DNA of 34,353 nucleotides from UBA2266 sp964406945 (GCA_964406945.1 CAYOTO010000037.1:1-34353), one strand, 5' to 3'; shown: positions 24,217 to 33,497, counted from the first letter of the stretch. Notes: a model not told the origin generated them from the letters alone. A program made the numbers and translations.

Positions 24217-26928
24217 ATGAAAAGTGCCAAAGAAATCAGAAGCAGTTTCATAAAGTTCTTCGAAGGCAAGAAACACACCTTCGTGCCCAGTTCGCCGATA
24301 GTCCCGGTGGGCGACGACACCCTGCTTTTCGCCAATGCCGGCATGAATCAGTTCAAGGACATCTTCCTCGGGCTGGTCGAGCCTCAATGGCCCCGCGCCG
24401 CCAACAGCCAGAAATGCCTGCGGGTCAGCGGTAAGCACAACGATCTCGAAGAAGTCGGCAAGGACACCTATCACCACACTTTCTTCGAAATGCTCGGCAA
24501 CTGGTCTTTCGGCGATTACTTCAAGGCCGAAGCCATCGAATGGGCCTGGGAACTGCTGACGGACGTCTGGGGCATCGATCCGGACAGCCTGTGGGCGACG
24601 GTTTTTGCCGGGGATGAAAAAGACGGCCTGCCAAAAGACAGCGAAGCGGCCCAGCTTTGGACCAAGGTCACGCCCATACCGGCGGATCGCGTAATAACCG
24701 GCGACAGGAAAGATAATTTCTGGGAGATGGGCAGCACCGGTCCGTGCGGGCCCTGCAGCGAGATACACATCGACCTGGGGCCGGACAGATGTGACATGCA
24801 GGACGATCCGAATCACAAGTGCGCCGTGAATTCCGGCTGCGCCCGCTACATCGAACTTTGGAATCTCGTCTTTATACAATACAACCGGCAGACCGACGGC
24901 GCCCTCGTTCCGCTCAAAGCCAGATACGTCGACACCGGCGCCGGCCTCGAACGTCTGGCGGCGGTCCTTCAGGACAAAAAGAGCAATTACGACACAGATT
25001 TGTTCATGCCCATCATCGACGCCGTGGCCGAAATGACCGGGCGCAAGTATACTTCCAGCCTTGGCAACAAAGCCGATAACGCCTTCAGAGTAGTCGCCGA
25101 CCACATTCGCGCTCTGGTTCTGGCGATAACCGATGGGGCCACACCGTCCAATGAGGGACGCGGCTACGTCATACGGAGAATACTCCGAAGGGCTGCGCGG
25201 TTCGGCAGAGAGCTGGGACTGCAGGAGCCGTTCCTGTGCAAGCTCGTGCCGGTCGTGGTGGATGTACTGGGCGAGGCCTTTCCGGAAATAAAGACGCGAG
25301 CCGACTACGTCGCGGCGGTTATCGAGTCCGAAGAAACCAGCTTCGGCAGAACTCTGGACCGGGGAATCGAAATGTTCGCCGCCGCCGCCGAGCGTGCTGA
25401 GACCTCAGATGACAGGACGATAAGCGGCGAAGACGCTTTCAAGCTTTACGACACATACGGCTTTCCTCTGGATCTTACGCAGTTGATGGCGTCCGAACGC
25501 AGCTTGAAGGTAGATACCGTCAGTTTTTCCGATCTGATGCAGGAGCAGCGTGACCGGGCCAGGGCCGCCAAAAAGGGTACCTCGCTGACGGCGGCACTTG
25601 CCGACGCGGAGCTGCCGGCAACCGAGGATAATCTCAAATACGAAATCGACCGGTGCAGTGCGAAGGTGCTCGGACTGGTCCTGGGCGATGAGTTCACAAA
25701 AGAAGCGACCATAGAATCCGGCGACGAGGCCGGCATAGTCCTGGACAGGACGTGCTTTTACGCCGAAGCCGGCGGCCAGGTAGGCGACTGTGGAGAACTC
25801 ACCGGTCCGTCGGGGCGTTTCATCGTTAGCGATACCCTCCGCATCGGCGATTGCGTGATCCACAAAGGAAAAATGGCCGAAGGCTCACTGCAAACCGACC
25901 AGCAGGTCACCGCAACCGTCAGCAAGGACAGAGACGCTGTAAAGAAGAACCACACGGCAACACATCTGCTTCAGTGGGCGCTGCGCGAGGTCCTGGGCGA
26001 CAGTGTCACCCAAAAGGGCAGCTTTGTCGGACCCGATTACCTGCGATTCGATTTTACCTATCCGTCGGCGCCCGAACCCGACCAACTGGCACGGGTTGAA
26101 GAATTTGTGCGCGAGAGAATCGCATCCGATTCGCCGGTGGCCTGTTGTGAAATGCCTCGCGAGCGTGCCGAAGAGATTGGAGCGATGGCTCTGTTCGGCG
26201 AGAAATACGGCAGCGATGTCCGTGTAGTAGCCGTCGGCGCCGGCGATGAAAAGCAAATTACCGATGCCTACAGCCGCGAATTCTGCGGCGGAACTCACGT
26301 CGAGCGGACCGGTTCCATCGGCGGTTTCAAGATCGTGAAGGAAGAGAGCATCTCCGCCGGTGTGCGAAGGATAACGGCTTTGACCGGTCAGGGCCTGAGG
26401 ACGTATCTGGAAAGCCGAAGTGCGATCGCCGATGAGTTGTCGGGCATGCTCAAAGTCCCGGTCGAGCAGATAGTAAGCCGCGTCGAACAACTGATGGCCG
26501 AGAACAAGAAGCTGGCGAAGGAATTGAAGAACGCCGCCAAACAGGGCGGCGCCGACGCCCTGGCCGAGGCCCGAAAACTGCTCGACGGCTGTGAAAAGGT
26601 GGGCGATTCCTCCGTCGTGGTCGGGGAGCTTTCCGGCGCGTCTGTGGAACAGGGCCGTCAGGCCGTCGACATGCTCAAGAAGAAGGCCGGCAGCGCTGCG
26701 GTGGTACTCGGATTCGGCGCAGACAGCAAAGTCACCTTGTTGGCCGGCGTAACGGACGATCTGGTCAAGAGAGGTGTCAAGGCCGGCGATATCGTGCGGG
26801 AGATAGCCCCTATAGTCGGCGGAGGCGGAGGCGGCAGGCCTCAGATGGCGCAGGCCGGCGGCAAGAACGCGGCCAAAATCAAAGACGCCCTGAATAGAGC
26901 CGCCGAATTCATCAGAGAGAAACTCTAG
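24217..26928 (+). CDS. alaS: Alanyl-tRNA synthetase
   Basis: A 903-residue class II synthetase that charges tRNA-Ala, slightly longer than the 876 residues of E. coli. The aminoacylation domain opens with SAKEIRSSFIKFFEGKKHTF and contains FANAGMNQFKDIFLG and the GNWSFGDYFK motif. The editing domain has HTATHLLQWAL (zinc histidines) and EFCGGTHVERTG (third and fourth ligands). The C-Ala region ends with the glycine-rich segment VGGGGGGRPQMAQAGG. All expected domains are present in order. It starts 53 bases after recA and is probably cotranscribed. Confidence 0.97.
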   Translation: MKSAKEIRSSFIKFFEGKKHTFVPSSPIVPVGDDTLLFANAGMNQFKDIFLGLVEPQWPRAANSQKCLRVSGKHNDLEEVGKDTYHHTFFEMLGNWSFGDYFKAEAIEWAWELLTDVWGIDPDSLWATVFAGDEKDGLPKDSEAAQLWTKVTPIPADRVITGDRKDNFWEMGSTGPCGPCSEIHIDLGPDRCDMQDDPNHKCAVNSGCARYIELWNLVFIQYNRQTDGALVPLKARYVDTGAGLERLAAVLQDKKSNYDTDLFMPIIDAVAEMTGRKYTSSLGNKADNAFRVVADHIRALVLAITDGATPSNEGRGYVIRRILRRAARFGRELGLQEPFLCKLVPVVVDVLGEAFPEIKTRADYVAAVIESEETSFGRTLDRGIEMFAAAAERAETSDDRTISGEDAFKLYDTYGFPLDLTQLMASERSLKVDTVSFSDLMQEQRDRARAAKKGTSLTAALADAELPATEDNLKYEIDRCSAKVLGLVLGDEFTKEATIESGDEAGIVLDRTCFYAEAGGQVGDCGELTGPSGRFIVSDTLRIGDCVIHKGKMAEGSLQTDQQVTATVSKDRDAVKKNHTATHLLQWALREVLGDSVTQKGSFVGPDYLRFDFTYPSAPEPDQLARVEEFVRERIASDSPVACCEMPRERAEEIGAMALFGEKYGSDVRVVAVGAGDEKQITDAYSREFCGGTHVERTGSIGGFKIVKEESISAGVRRITALTGQGLRTYLESRSAIADELSGMLKVPVEQIVSRVEQLMAENKKLAKELKNAAKQGGADALAEARKLLDGCEKVGDSSVVVGELSGASVEQGRQAVDMLKKKAGSAAVVLGFGADSKVTLLAGVTDDLVKRGVKAGDIVREIAPIVGGGGGGRPQMAQAGGKNAAKIKDALNRAAEFIREKL

Positions 26929-26996
26929 GGTCTGAGCCTATAACAACCCTCGTTGCGCGCCTGACTTTTGTAATTTATTTTGAAGAAGTCGGGTGG

Positions 26997-27215
26997 TTGT
27001 CGCATATTGTCTGTACGTTCGTCCCCTACTGCGCCGTGGCCGCGGTATTCTTAGGACTCGGCCTGCTCATCGCCTTCGTGAACTTACCGCCCGGCTCCGG
27101 CATGATAGTAGCCAGTCTCTTTTATGGGGGCTTTCTCTACCTGCTCCTGGTTGCCGGACATATTCTGGGCGCATTCTACAGAAAATACGAGCACAAGCTC
27201 AACTGGGAAGTTTAG
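26997..27215 (+). CDS. Small two-helix membrane protein, possibly a C-terminal remnant
   Basis: A 72-residue frame starting at TTG, with two hydrophobic segments (about 9-27 and 36-57) and the ending GHILGAFYRKYEHKLNWEV. That ending closely resembles the C-terminus of larger multi-helix planctomycete membrane proteins of the DUF4013 sort (about 'GHxLGRFYxRYxxKLNWEV', from memory). The frame stays open upstream into alaS, but without an ATG start. It may be a genuine small protein or the surviving 3' end of a larger gene. It converges on hisD, with eight bases between stops. Confidence 0.5.
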   Translation: MSHIVCTFVPYCAVAAVFLGLGLLIAFVNLPPGSGMIVASLFYGGFLYLLLVAGHILGAFYRKYEHKLNWEV

Positions 27216-27223
27216 TCGCCGAC

Positions 27224-28555
27224 TCAGGCCTCGTCCCGCTGTCTGATTCGCACACTGTTTGCGTGAGCATCCAGGCCCTCGACCTCGGCCAGGCGAATAA
27301 TGTCGTCGGCACTCTCGGCCAGCGCCCGTCGATCGTACTCTATCAGGCTGATTGACTTGACAAAATCATTGCTTGTCAATGCACTGCTGAACTTAGCACT
27401 GGAGCCGGTCGGAAGTGTGTGACTTGGTCCGGCCCAGTAGTCCCCTGCCGCCACCGGCGTGTGTGGGCCGATGAATATGGCACCGGCGTTGCGGATTCGC
27501 ATCGCGACTTCTCTGCTTTCGGAGCCGCACTGAATTTCCAGGTGTTCGCTCGCAAAATCGTCCGCCAGTTCGATCGCCTCGTCCATATTACGGACGACGA
27601 TTATTCTGCTGTATTGCGTCAGGGAAGCCAGAGCCTGTTGGGATCGAGCAAGTTTGGCAACCTGCTCCTTGAGATTCGCGAGTATTTCTTCGGCTTTCGT
27701 GGCCGAATCGGTGACAACGACCGCACTGCTGTCGGCGCCGTGCTCGGCCTGACTGAGCATATCGGCCGCCACCCATGCGGCATCGGCCTGTTCGTTGGCA
27801 ACGATCAAAACCTCGCTCGGGCCGGCGACAGATTCGATTCCCACGTAATCGTACGATACCATCTTTTTGGCTGTCTGAACCCACTTATTGCCCGGCCCGA
27901 CAATCATATCGACTTTCTCAATACTGTCGGTCCCCACAGCAAGAGCGGCAACCGCCTGGGCCCCGCCGATGCGGTACACCTGCGAAACGCCGAGTTCGTG
28001 ACATACCGCAAGAATCACCGGATGAATCGAACCTTCGAACCTGGGAGGAGACACCACGACTATGTCTTCGACGCCCGCCACCTGCGCGGGCACGGCGGTC
28101 ATAATCACTGTCGACGGCAGGGGTGCAGCCGCACCGGGAATGCACAAACCGACCCGGCGAATCGGAGTATACTTGATGCCCGTTCCGCTGGAAAACTCAC
28201 TTCGGCCGCCGATGAATATCTTCGACTGATATGTCCTTACGTTCTCAATAGCCTTTCGCAGACTTTCCAGTAACTTCGAATCGATCTGCGAATGGGCTTG
28301 AGCCATCTGTTCGGGCTTGATTCGAAACTGCTCGGCTGCCAAATCAACGCCGTCGAACTTCTTAGTATATTCGGCCAGCGCCTCGTCGCCCCGCTGTGCC
28401 ACGTTACTTATGATCTGGCCCACCGCCCTGCCTTCTTCGGTGCGTAGGGGATCGAACCGCGAGCCTTCGGCCATCGCCAGGCGAAAACTTCTCAGCTCGG
28501 TGTGGAAATCCGGCGTCTGCGAGGACATCAATATACGCTCGAGTTTGCCTGTCAC
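27224..28555 (-). CDS. hisD: Histidinol dehydrogenase
   Basis: A 443-residue NAD-dependent enzyme for the last two oxidations of histidine synthesis. Conserved segments are VGLCIPGAAAPLPSTVIMTA, the GGAQAVAALAVGT motif, VDMIVGPGNKWVQTAKK, GPSEVLIVAN, the zinc-site segment MLSQAEHGADSSAVVVT, the catalytic ASEHLEI histidine, and SHTLPTGSSAKFSSAL. GTG at 28555 follows AAGG and AGGGA; an ATG nine codons downstream is an alternative. It is the last gene of the four-gene minus-strand run that starts with the aconitase. No other his genes are in the window. Confidence 0.96.
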   Translation of the reverse strand: MTGKLERILMSSQTPDFHTELRSFRLAMAEGSRFDPLRTEEGRAVGQIISNVAQRGDEALAEYTKKFDGVDLAAEQFRIKPEQMAQAHSQIDSKLLESLRKAIENVRTYQSKIFIGGRSEFSSGTGIKYTPIRRVGLCIPGAAAPLPSTVIMTAVPAQVAGVEDIVVVSPPRFEGSIHPVILAVCHELGVSQVYRIGGAQAVAALAVGTDSIEKVDMIVGPGNKWVQTAKKMVSYDYVGIESVAGPSEVLIVANEQADAAWVAADMLSQAEHGADSSAVVVTDSATKAEEILANLKEQVAKLARSQQALASLTQYSRIIVVRNMDEAIELADDFASEHLEIQCGSESREVAMRIRNAGAIFIGPHTPVAAGDYWAGPSHTLPTGSSAKFSSALTSNDFVKSISLIEYDRRALAESADDIIRLAEVEGLDAHANSVRIRQRDEA

Positions 28556-28564
28556 GATTGTCCC

Positions 28565-29509
28565 TTACCTTCCGAAATTGCCGTAGCTGTAAACGCGCAC
28601 CGCCTGCTGAAGCAGCAGATATTCGTTGCCTTTATACTCGGTTACGATGCCGGCAATTTTGAATCTTGTACGCCCCGGATCTATGTGCTGGCGCCATTGC
28701 GTCAGTTTCAATGCTTCGCACGGCAGCAAACGGTACGTCTTCTGTTGAATGCCCAACCCGAGTGCATCCAGCAGGAAAATCGCCTCATGATCCTCGAATG
28801 CACCGGGCGATACGCCGCGAATAAACCCCGTCCTGCTCGCCAGCACCCTGTCCTGCTCGAACTTTGGCACTCGGGCCCGATTCGGATCCTCGACCGTGTG
28901 GTCGATTACAGCGGGTGCGTTTGGTTCGGAATTAGGTTCCGTCGCCGGCTCGGCCAGCTTCGGTATTGCCGATCTGCTCGCTTTGAGCTTTTCTACGACC
29001 TCCGGCGGTATGCCGATGATATCGTTGGGATCCACGCTTACCGCGAGCTGTTCGGCCGGCATAACCTGCCCGTCGTTGGCGTCTGCAGGCGGCTTTTCTT
29101 GAGGTTTCGACTCACTGTCGGCCGGCTGCGGACGAACCATCGCCGTCCTGCTCAACGGCAGATAATAAACCGGAAACAGATAATTGCGACCCTCGTATTT
29201 GGTTACGCGAGCCCAGATTCTGTATTTGCGACTGTTGCGAAGCTTGCTGTCGAGCGTGATTTTCGCAAGCGTCGCCGAGGGCAAAAGCTGCAATCGGCTC
29301 CCCGCCGGCAGTACGGCCATACCGTCGTTGGCATCCGCAGCCGTCATGAAATACCAACAGTCATTATCGTCGATTAGCCGCCCGTCCATACCGCTCATTA
29401 CGAATCCGTCCCGCAACAACGATCTTTTAGGCGCAGCCTCGGCGGTGGACGCAAAAATCGCTGCGCAAAGGAGTAACGATAACGTCGTAATCTTCGGTCC
29501 GGTTCTCAT
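28565..29509 (-). CDS. Secreted protein with internal duplication, function unknown
   Basis: A 314-residue protein with a signal peptide (about 1-25, ending STAEA). Two related domains flank a proline/glutamate/alanine/asparagine-rich linker (about 120-220). The first (about 34-119) contains RLQLLPSATLAKI and YRIWARVTKYEGRNYLFPVY; the second (about 227-307) contains YRLLPCEALKLTQ and FKIAGIVTEYKGNEYLLLQQ. Their order and spacing match, so the gene arose by duplication. Each unit looks like a small beta-barrel. I know no named family. It lies 9 bases before hisD and 18 bases after the LOG gene, so it is embedded in an operon of cytoplasmic enzymes. Confidence 0.8.
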   Translation of the reverse strand: MRTGPKITTLSLLLCAAIFASTAEAAPKRSLLRDGFVMSGMDGRLIDDNDCWYFMTAADANDGMAVLPAGSRLQLLPSATLAKITLDSKLRNSRKYRIWARVTKYEGRNYLFPVYYLPLSRTAMVRPQPADSESKPQEKPPADANDGQVMPAEQLAVSVDPNDIIGIPPEVVEKLKASRSAIPKLAEPATEPNSEPNAPAVIDHTVEDPNRARVPKFEQDRVLASRTGFIRGVSPGAFEDHEAIFLLDALGLGIQQKTYRLLPCEALKLTQWRQHIDPGRTRFKIAGIVTEYKGNEYLLLQQAVRVYSYGNFGR

Positions 29510-29527
29510 AGCATCTGGACCCCCAAA

Positions 29528-30049
29528 CTATTCTCGCTTCTGTAAGATACTAACCACGTCTTCGCCGCCGTCGGCATGTAATAGATATCGGCCGCTCCCG
29601 GCGTCCTCCGAAACCACCAGGCCTATCAACGGCTGCCAGAATCCGCCCACAAGTATAACCCGCTTTCGCTCGTCAAGAAAGCCCTTGTTTTTCAGTTCCC
29701 AGACTTTCGCCAGCTCCAACAGCGTGCCCGTACCGCCGGCCAGCACGACATAGTCGTCGGCCAGTTCAAGCAGCGTATCGAGCCTTTGGTCGAGGCTGTC
29801 GGTAGACCTCTCCTGCGTTACAAATTCGTTGGGCCTGCTTCGCTTGAAGGCCGTGCAGGTTACGCCGATAACAGCTCCGCCCGCCTGGCTCGCCCCTTTT
29901 GCCGAAGCCAGCATCGTTCCGCCGTAACCGCCGTTAACGATAGTAAAACCGGCGTTCGCCAGCGCCCGCCCCACTTCGAAAGCGGTTTCGTAGGCCTGAT
30001 CTCCGGGCCTGGCCCGACCCGTACCGAAAATCGCCACAATTTTACTCAT
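29528..30049 (-). CDS. LOG-family (lysine-decarboxylase-like) protein
   Basis: A 173-residue Rossmann-like protein of the LOG/TIGR00725 group. The nucleotide-binding start KIVAIFGTGRARPGDQAYET, NGGYGGTMLASAKGASQAGG, and the catalytic-type motif LAGGTGTLLELAKVWELK identify it. In true cytokinin-activating LOG enzymes the motif is PGGxGTxxE; here the proline is replaced by alanine, although glycines and Glu are kept. Nucleotide 5'-monophosphate phosphoribohydrolase activity is possible but not certain. The start overlaps the aconitase stop by eight bases, indicating translational coupling. Confidence 0.87.
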   Translation of the reverse strand: MSKIVAIFGTGRARPGDQAYETAFEVGRALANAGFTIVNGGYGGTMLASAKGASQAGGAVIGVTCTAFKRSRPNEFVTQERSTDSLDQRLDTLLELADDYVVLAGGTGTLLELAKVWELKNKGFLDERKRVILVGGFWQPLIGLVVSEDAGSGRYLLHADGGEDVVSILQKRE

Positions 30050-32015
30050 TTACCTGCTTCCGGGTGTAATTGAGTTTGCCCGCGGCAAGCAGAATATCGC
30101 GGTCCCTCTGCGACAACTGCAGTTTGCCGACCAGATTTGCAGACTTAGTTTCGTTGACTATGGTAATCTCATCGCTGCCGGCAACCGCATCCGCCAGATT
30201 GCTTATCGACAGTTCATCTCCGGCTTCTATCTTCTCATAGTCGCCCGGATCAGCGAACTCGACCGGCAATATGGCAAAATTGATGAGATTCGCCTTGTGA
30301 ATCCGCTCGATGCTTTTGGCGATTACCATCCGAACGCCCAGATACATCGGACAAAGAGCCGCGTGCTCTCTCGACGATCCCTGCCCGTAGCTTTCGCCGG
30401 CCACGACGATTCCCCCAACGCCTTTGCTTTTGAGCGACAGCGCCCGTTCGGCAAACGTCGGTTTATCCGGCTCATTGAAACAGTCGAACACAACTTTGGC
30501 GTATTCCGGCACATTTGAACGCAGCTTCAGGTACGTTCCAGCCGGCATAATATGGTCCGTTGTGATCTTGTCGCCGCACTTTAGCAGCACCTGGCCCGTC
30601 AGACTGGGCGGCAATTCGGGCGGGGTTTCCGGCACAACAATGGTCGGACCGCGAACCACCTCGGCCTCTTTTGCTTCTTCGGGCGTGAGCGGTTTCTCGA
30701 TCATGCTGTCATCAATATCAAAATGGGCGGGCATTTCGATCTTGGGGTATTCGATCCCCATCAGCTGCGGCAATTGACGCGGATCGGTGATTTTGCCGGT
30801 AAGAACCGATGCAACCGCGGTCTCGGGGCTCACCAGATACACCTGATCGCCCGTAGTGCCGCTTCTGCCGGCAAAATTTCTGTTGAATGTTCGCAGACTC
30901 ACCGTTTTGTCGGCGGGCGAGAAACCCTGGCCGATGCACGGTCCGCAGCCCGATTCGAGAATTCTCGCCCCGGCCGATATGAGGTCCGAAATTGCCCCGT
31001 TGTCGGCCAGCATATTCAGGACCTCGCGGCTGCCCGGGGCAATTGCGAATTCCACCATGTGGTGGATTCTCCTGCCTTTGAGCACACGCGCAACCGTCAT
31101 AAGATCGGCAAAACTGGAATTGGTGCAACTGCCGATTGCAACCTGGTTGATCGGGCCGCCTGCAATCTCTGAAACTGTGCTTGTATTGTCGGGTGATGAA
31201 GGACAGGCCGCCATGGGCTCCAGAGTCGACAAATCGATTTCGACCACGCGGTCGTATTCAGCATTTTCATCGGCCGTGAGGGGCCTGAAATCAGCGTCTC
31301 GGCCCTGGGCGGCGAGAAACTGCTGTGTCTGCGAGTCGCTCGGAAATACACTGGTGGTAACGCCGAGTTCCGCACCCATGTTGGTAATGGTCGCCCGCTG
31401 AGGAACCGTCAGCGACTCCACACCCGGCCCGAAATACTCGATGGTCCAGCCGACATTGCCCTTGGTCGAGAGAATACTCAGCAGCTTTATGATTACGTCT
31501 TTGGCCGCCACCCAGTCATTCAGTCGCCCGGTAAGTCTTACGCCCAGCACCTTCGGGCACGTAAGATAGAACGGCCCGCCGGCCATCGCTACCGCAACAT
31601 CCAGCCCGCCGGCTCCGATAGCAATCATGCCTATACCGCCGCCGGTGGGAGTGTGCGAATCGCTGCCCAGCAGAGTCGCTCCGGGCCTGCCGAACCGTTC
31701 CAGGTGTACCTGATGGCAGATTCCGTTGCCCGGTCGTGAATGATAAACGCCCGATTTCACCGCCACAGTCTGCAGATAGATGTGGTCGTTGTGATTCTCC
31801 GGTCCGAAACCAGCCATGTTGTGGTCGACGTAGCTTACCGACAGGTCCGTCTTAACCCGCTCGACGCCCATCGACTCGAAAAGCAGAAAAGCGGTTGTGC
31901 CTGTAGCGTCCTGCGTTAGCGTCTGATCTATCCGAATGCCGATCTCCGAACCGCTTTTCATCCGGCCGTCGACCAGGTGTTCTGCAAGTATTTTCTGTAC
32001 AAGTGTTTGCGCCAA
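30042..32015 (-). CDS. acn: Aconitate hydratase, Aquifex-type
   Basis: A 657-residue [4Fe-4S] enzyme that interconverts citrate and isocitrate in the TCA cycle. Cluster cysteines are Cys297 (IGSCTNSSFADL), Cys357 and Cys360 (SGCGPCIGQG). Other landmarks are GSDSHTPTGGGIGMIAIGAG and the swivelling-domain motif GESYGQGSSREHAALCP. The length and architecture match the short aconitase type described from Aquifex rather than the 890-residue AcnA. The start is TTG at 32015, preceded by AAGGAG. It heads a four-gene run. The adjacent 5' region ends in a possible terminator at 32124-32167. Confidence 0.93.
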   Translation of the reverse strand: MAQTLVQKILAEHLVDGRMKSGSEIGIRIDQTLTQDATGTTAFLLFESMGVERVKTDLSVSYVDHNMAGFGPENHNDHIYLQTVAVKSGVYHSRPGNGICHQVHLERFGRPGATLLGSDSHTPTGGGIGMIAIGAGGLDVAVAMAGGPFYLTCPKVLGVRLTGRLNDWVAAKDVIIKLLSILSTKGNVGWTIEYFGPGVESLTVPQRATITNMGAELGVTTSVFPSDSQTQQFLAAQGRDADFRPLTADENAEYDRVVEIDLSTLEPMAACPSSPDNTSTVSEIAGGPINQVAIGSCTNSSFADLMTVARVLKGRRIHHMVEFAIAPGSREVLNMLADNGAISDLISAGARILESGCGPCIGQGFSPADKTVSLRTFNRNFAGRSGTTGDQVYLVSPETAVASVLTGKITDPRQLPQLMGIEYPKIEMPAHFDIDDSMIEKPLTPEEAKEAEVVRGPTIVVPETPPELPPSLTGQVLLKCGDKITTDHIMPAGTYLKLRSNVPEYAKVVFDCFNEPDKPTFAERALSLKSKGVGGIVVAGESYGQGSSREHAALCPMYLGVRMVIAKSIERIHKANLINFAILPVEFADPGDYEKIEAGDELSISNLADAVAGSDEITIVNETKSANLVGKLQLSQRDRDILLAAGKLNYTRKQVNE

Positions 32016-32123
32016 TTGTTACTCCTTCGCAGCATTTCAAAAGACCGGTTAGTTTAGCACAAACACGCCTCGAACTCAATCCGGCGCTGAAATAATTCGA
32101 CAATGCGAGCGCCTCAGGCGGGC

Positions 32124-32167
32124 AAAAAAAGGACGGCGGAATCACGCTCCCGAACGCAAAACCGCCG
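32124..32167 (-). terminator. Possible terminator between the prepilin and aconitase genes
   Basis: On the minus strand CGGCGG and CCGCCG pair across a 22-base loop and run into TCC plus seven T. The loop is long, so the call is tentative. Confidence 0.4.
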
Positions 32168-32255
32168 GTTATAGAAGCCGATTACGAGTCCTAGCCTGTA
32201 TATGCCGGCCGCACCGGCGATGAGCAATTCGGCGGCCAGTGCGGCATGCCTTGTC

Positions 32256-32291
32256 AAAAACGGCCCCACGCCCCGCAGGACGCAGGGCCGT
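32256..32291 (-). terminator. Rho-independent terminator of the prepilin-like gene
   Basis: On the minus strand the seven-pair stem ACGGCCC (32291-32285) / GGGCCGT (32066-side arm at 32266-32260) is followed by TTTTT. It lies 21 bases after the stop of the prepilin-like gene. Confidence 0.75.
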
Positions 32292-32312
32292 CAAGGTCTA
32301 AATCGGCCTTCT

Positions 32313-33221
32313 TCAGTTAACTCTTCGGCGTCTGACCGATGCTTCGCCTTCATCGGTCACGAGAATCGAGTCCTGGCGTCTGGCCGGATTGGTGCCAGGC
32401 GTTCCTCCAACACCCAGACGCACGCCTACTCTGTCGCCCTTGGCCTGGGCCCAAGTGTAGATGTTGTCGTCGTTTACAGCGCAGTATGGAACTTTTTCAA
32501 AGTTGACATGGCTGTCGAGAAACAGCACGTTTTGGCCTTCATTCTGATGTGTAACCGCATTGCCCTTACGCACGTCCTCGTTGCTGCTGCCCAAATTTCC
32601 AGCAGCGGCCTGACCAAACGCGTCCCACTCAGCGTCGGTACGAGCAGCGCTCTCGTCCTGCCACGGATTCGGGTCGGCGGCAACCGCCAGGCCCGGCTCG
32701 CTCGAGGTCGTAAGTGCGTATTGATCGAACGGATAGTGGTACGAATAGCTGCAGTGCCTTGAGCCGTCCGGCCCGAAATTCCAGACATCGATCAATTCCG
32801 CGTTAGCGCCAACAGCACCGGCGTAGTCGGGATCGGTCAGCTTGAATTCCGACACATCCGAATCGCCCTTACACAGGAACGACTTGGGCGTAACCTCGGC
32901 GTACTTAACCAGCAGATAGAAACAGCTCGATATAGTCGCACCGTTGCTGAACGCCTGTTGCCGGTTCGGATTAGTCCAATCTGGCAGAGTATCTATCCAA
33001 ACCGTATTTCGCCCGCCGGCCTTGGGGAGCTCGTCCTCGTAATCATTTGCGTAGATGAGCATCGCCTTGCCGATACCCGAGAGGTTGGTGCCGCAGACCA
33101 TTCTAAAGGCCAGCTGCCTTACCCTCGCAAGTGCAGGCATGAGGATACCCATCAACAGAGCTATTATCGCTATTACGACCAACAGCTCGACCAGTGTGAA
33201 ACCTCTTCTTCTGCGTCTCAT
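32313..33221 (-). CDS. Prepilin-like protein (type II secretion pseudopilin, H-X9-DG type)
   Basis: A 302-residue protein with a textbook prepilin leader: a basic MRRRRRG, cleavage before Phe, Glu at +5, then the hydrophobic helix FTLVELLVVIAIIALLMGIL. The globular part has four cysteines and the planctomycete-type segment HQNEGQNVLFLDSHVNF, a variant of the H-X9-DG motif. The C-terminus has VGVRLGVGGTPGTNPARRQD followed by a basic tail (RRRRVN). AAAGGAG precedes the ATG. Such proteins are probably assembled by a type II secretion-like machine whose components are not in this window. A paralogue lies upstream at 34199-34353. Confidence 0.92.
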   Translation of the reverse strand: MRRRRRGFTLVELLVVIAIIALLMGILMPALARVRQLAFRMVCGTNLSGIGKAMLIYANDYEDELPKAGGRNTVWIDTLPDWTNPNRQQAFSNGATISSCFYLLVKYAEVTPKSFLCKGDSDVSEFKLTDPDYAGAVGANAELIDVWNFGPDGSRHCSYSYHYPFDQYALTTSSEPGLAVAADPNPWQDESAARTDAEWDAFGQAAAGNLGSSNEDVRKGNAVTHQNEGQNVLFLDSHVNFEKVPYCAVNDDNIYTWAQAKGDRVGVRLGVGGTPGTNPARRQDSILVTDEGEASVRRRRVN

Positions 33222-33497
33222 TTTGCTTCTCCTTTACCTTTCGGAGACCCAAGCGCAGGCGTTTCGAGTATGATCTACGATAATACCAACGTCCAACAAA
33301 CCGCCGGGCCGCGCAATTGTGGGAATCTCCAAGTTACATTTTCGGTTCCCGAAACGCCGCGCGCAATACGGGCCCACAACGCGGATTTTTGCCGCATTCA
33401 GCGCGCAAGCACTGAGCCTGAGGAGAACTTGAGAGGGATCATACGGCCGCAATCAGGACAAGCCTGAATCGCAGCCGGGCAGGTTCGGAGGATAAAT

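Noticed and set aside
32114..32257. A 47-codon minus-strand frame from TTG (AALAAELLIAGAAGIYRLG and onward) between the prepilin and aconitase genes
   Set aside because: It starts within one terminator and runs through the other, lacks a ribosome-binding site and matches nothing known.
32130..32260. A possible tRNA-like fold containing CTCGTAA
   Set aside because: No anticodon stem pairs properly and there is no T-arm consensus.
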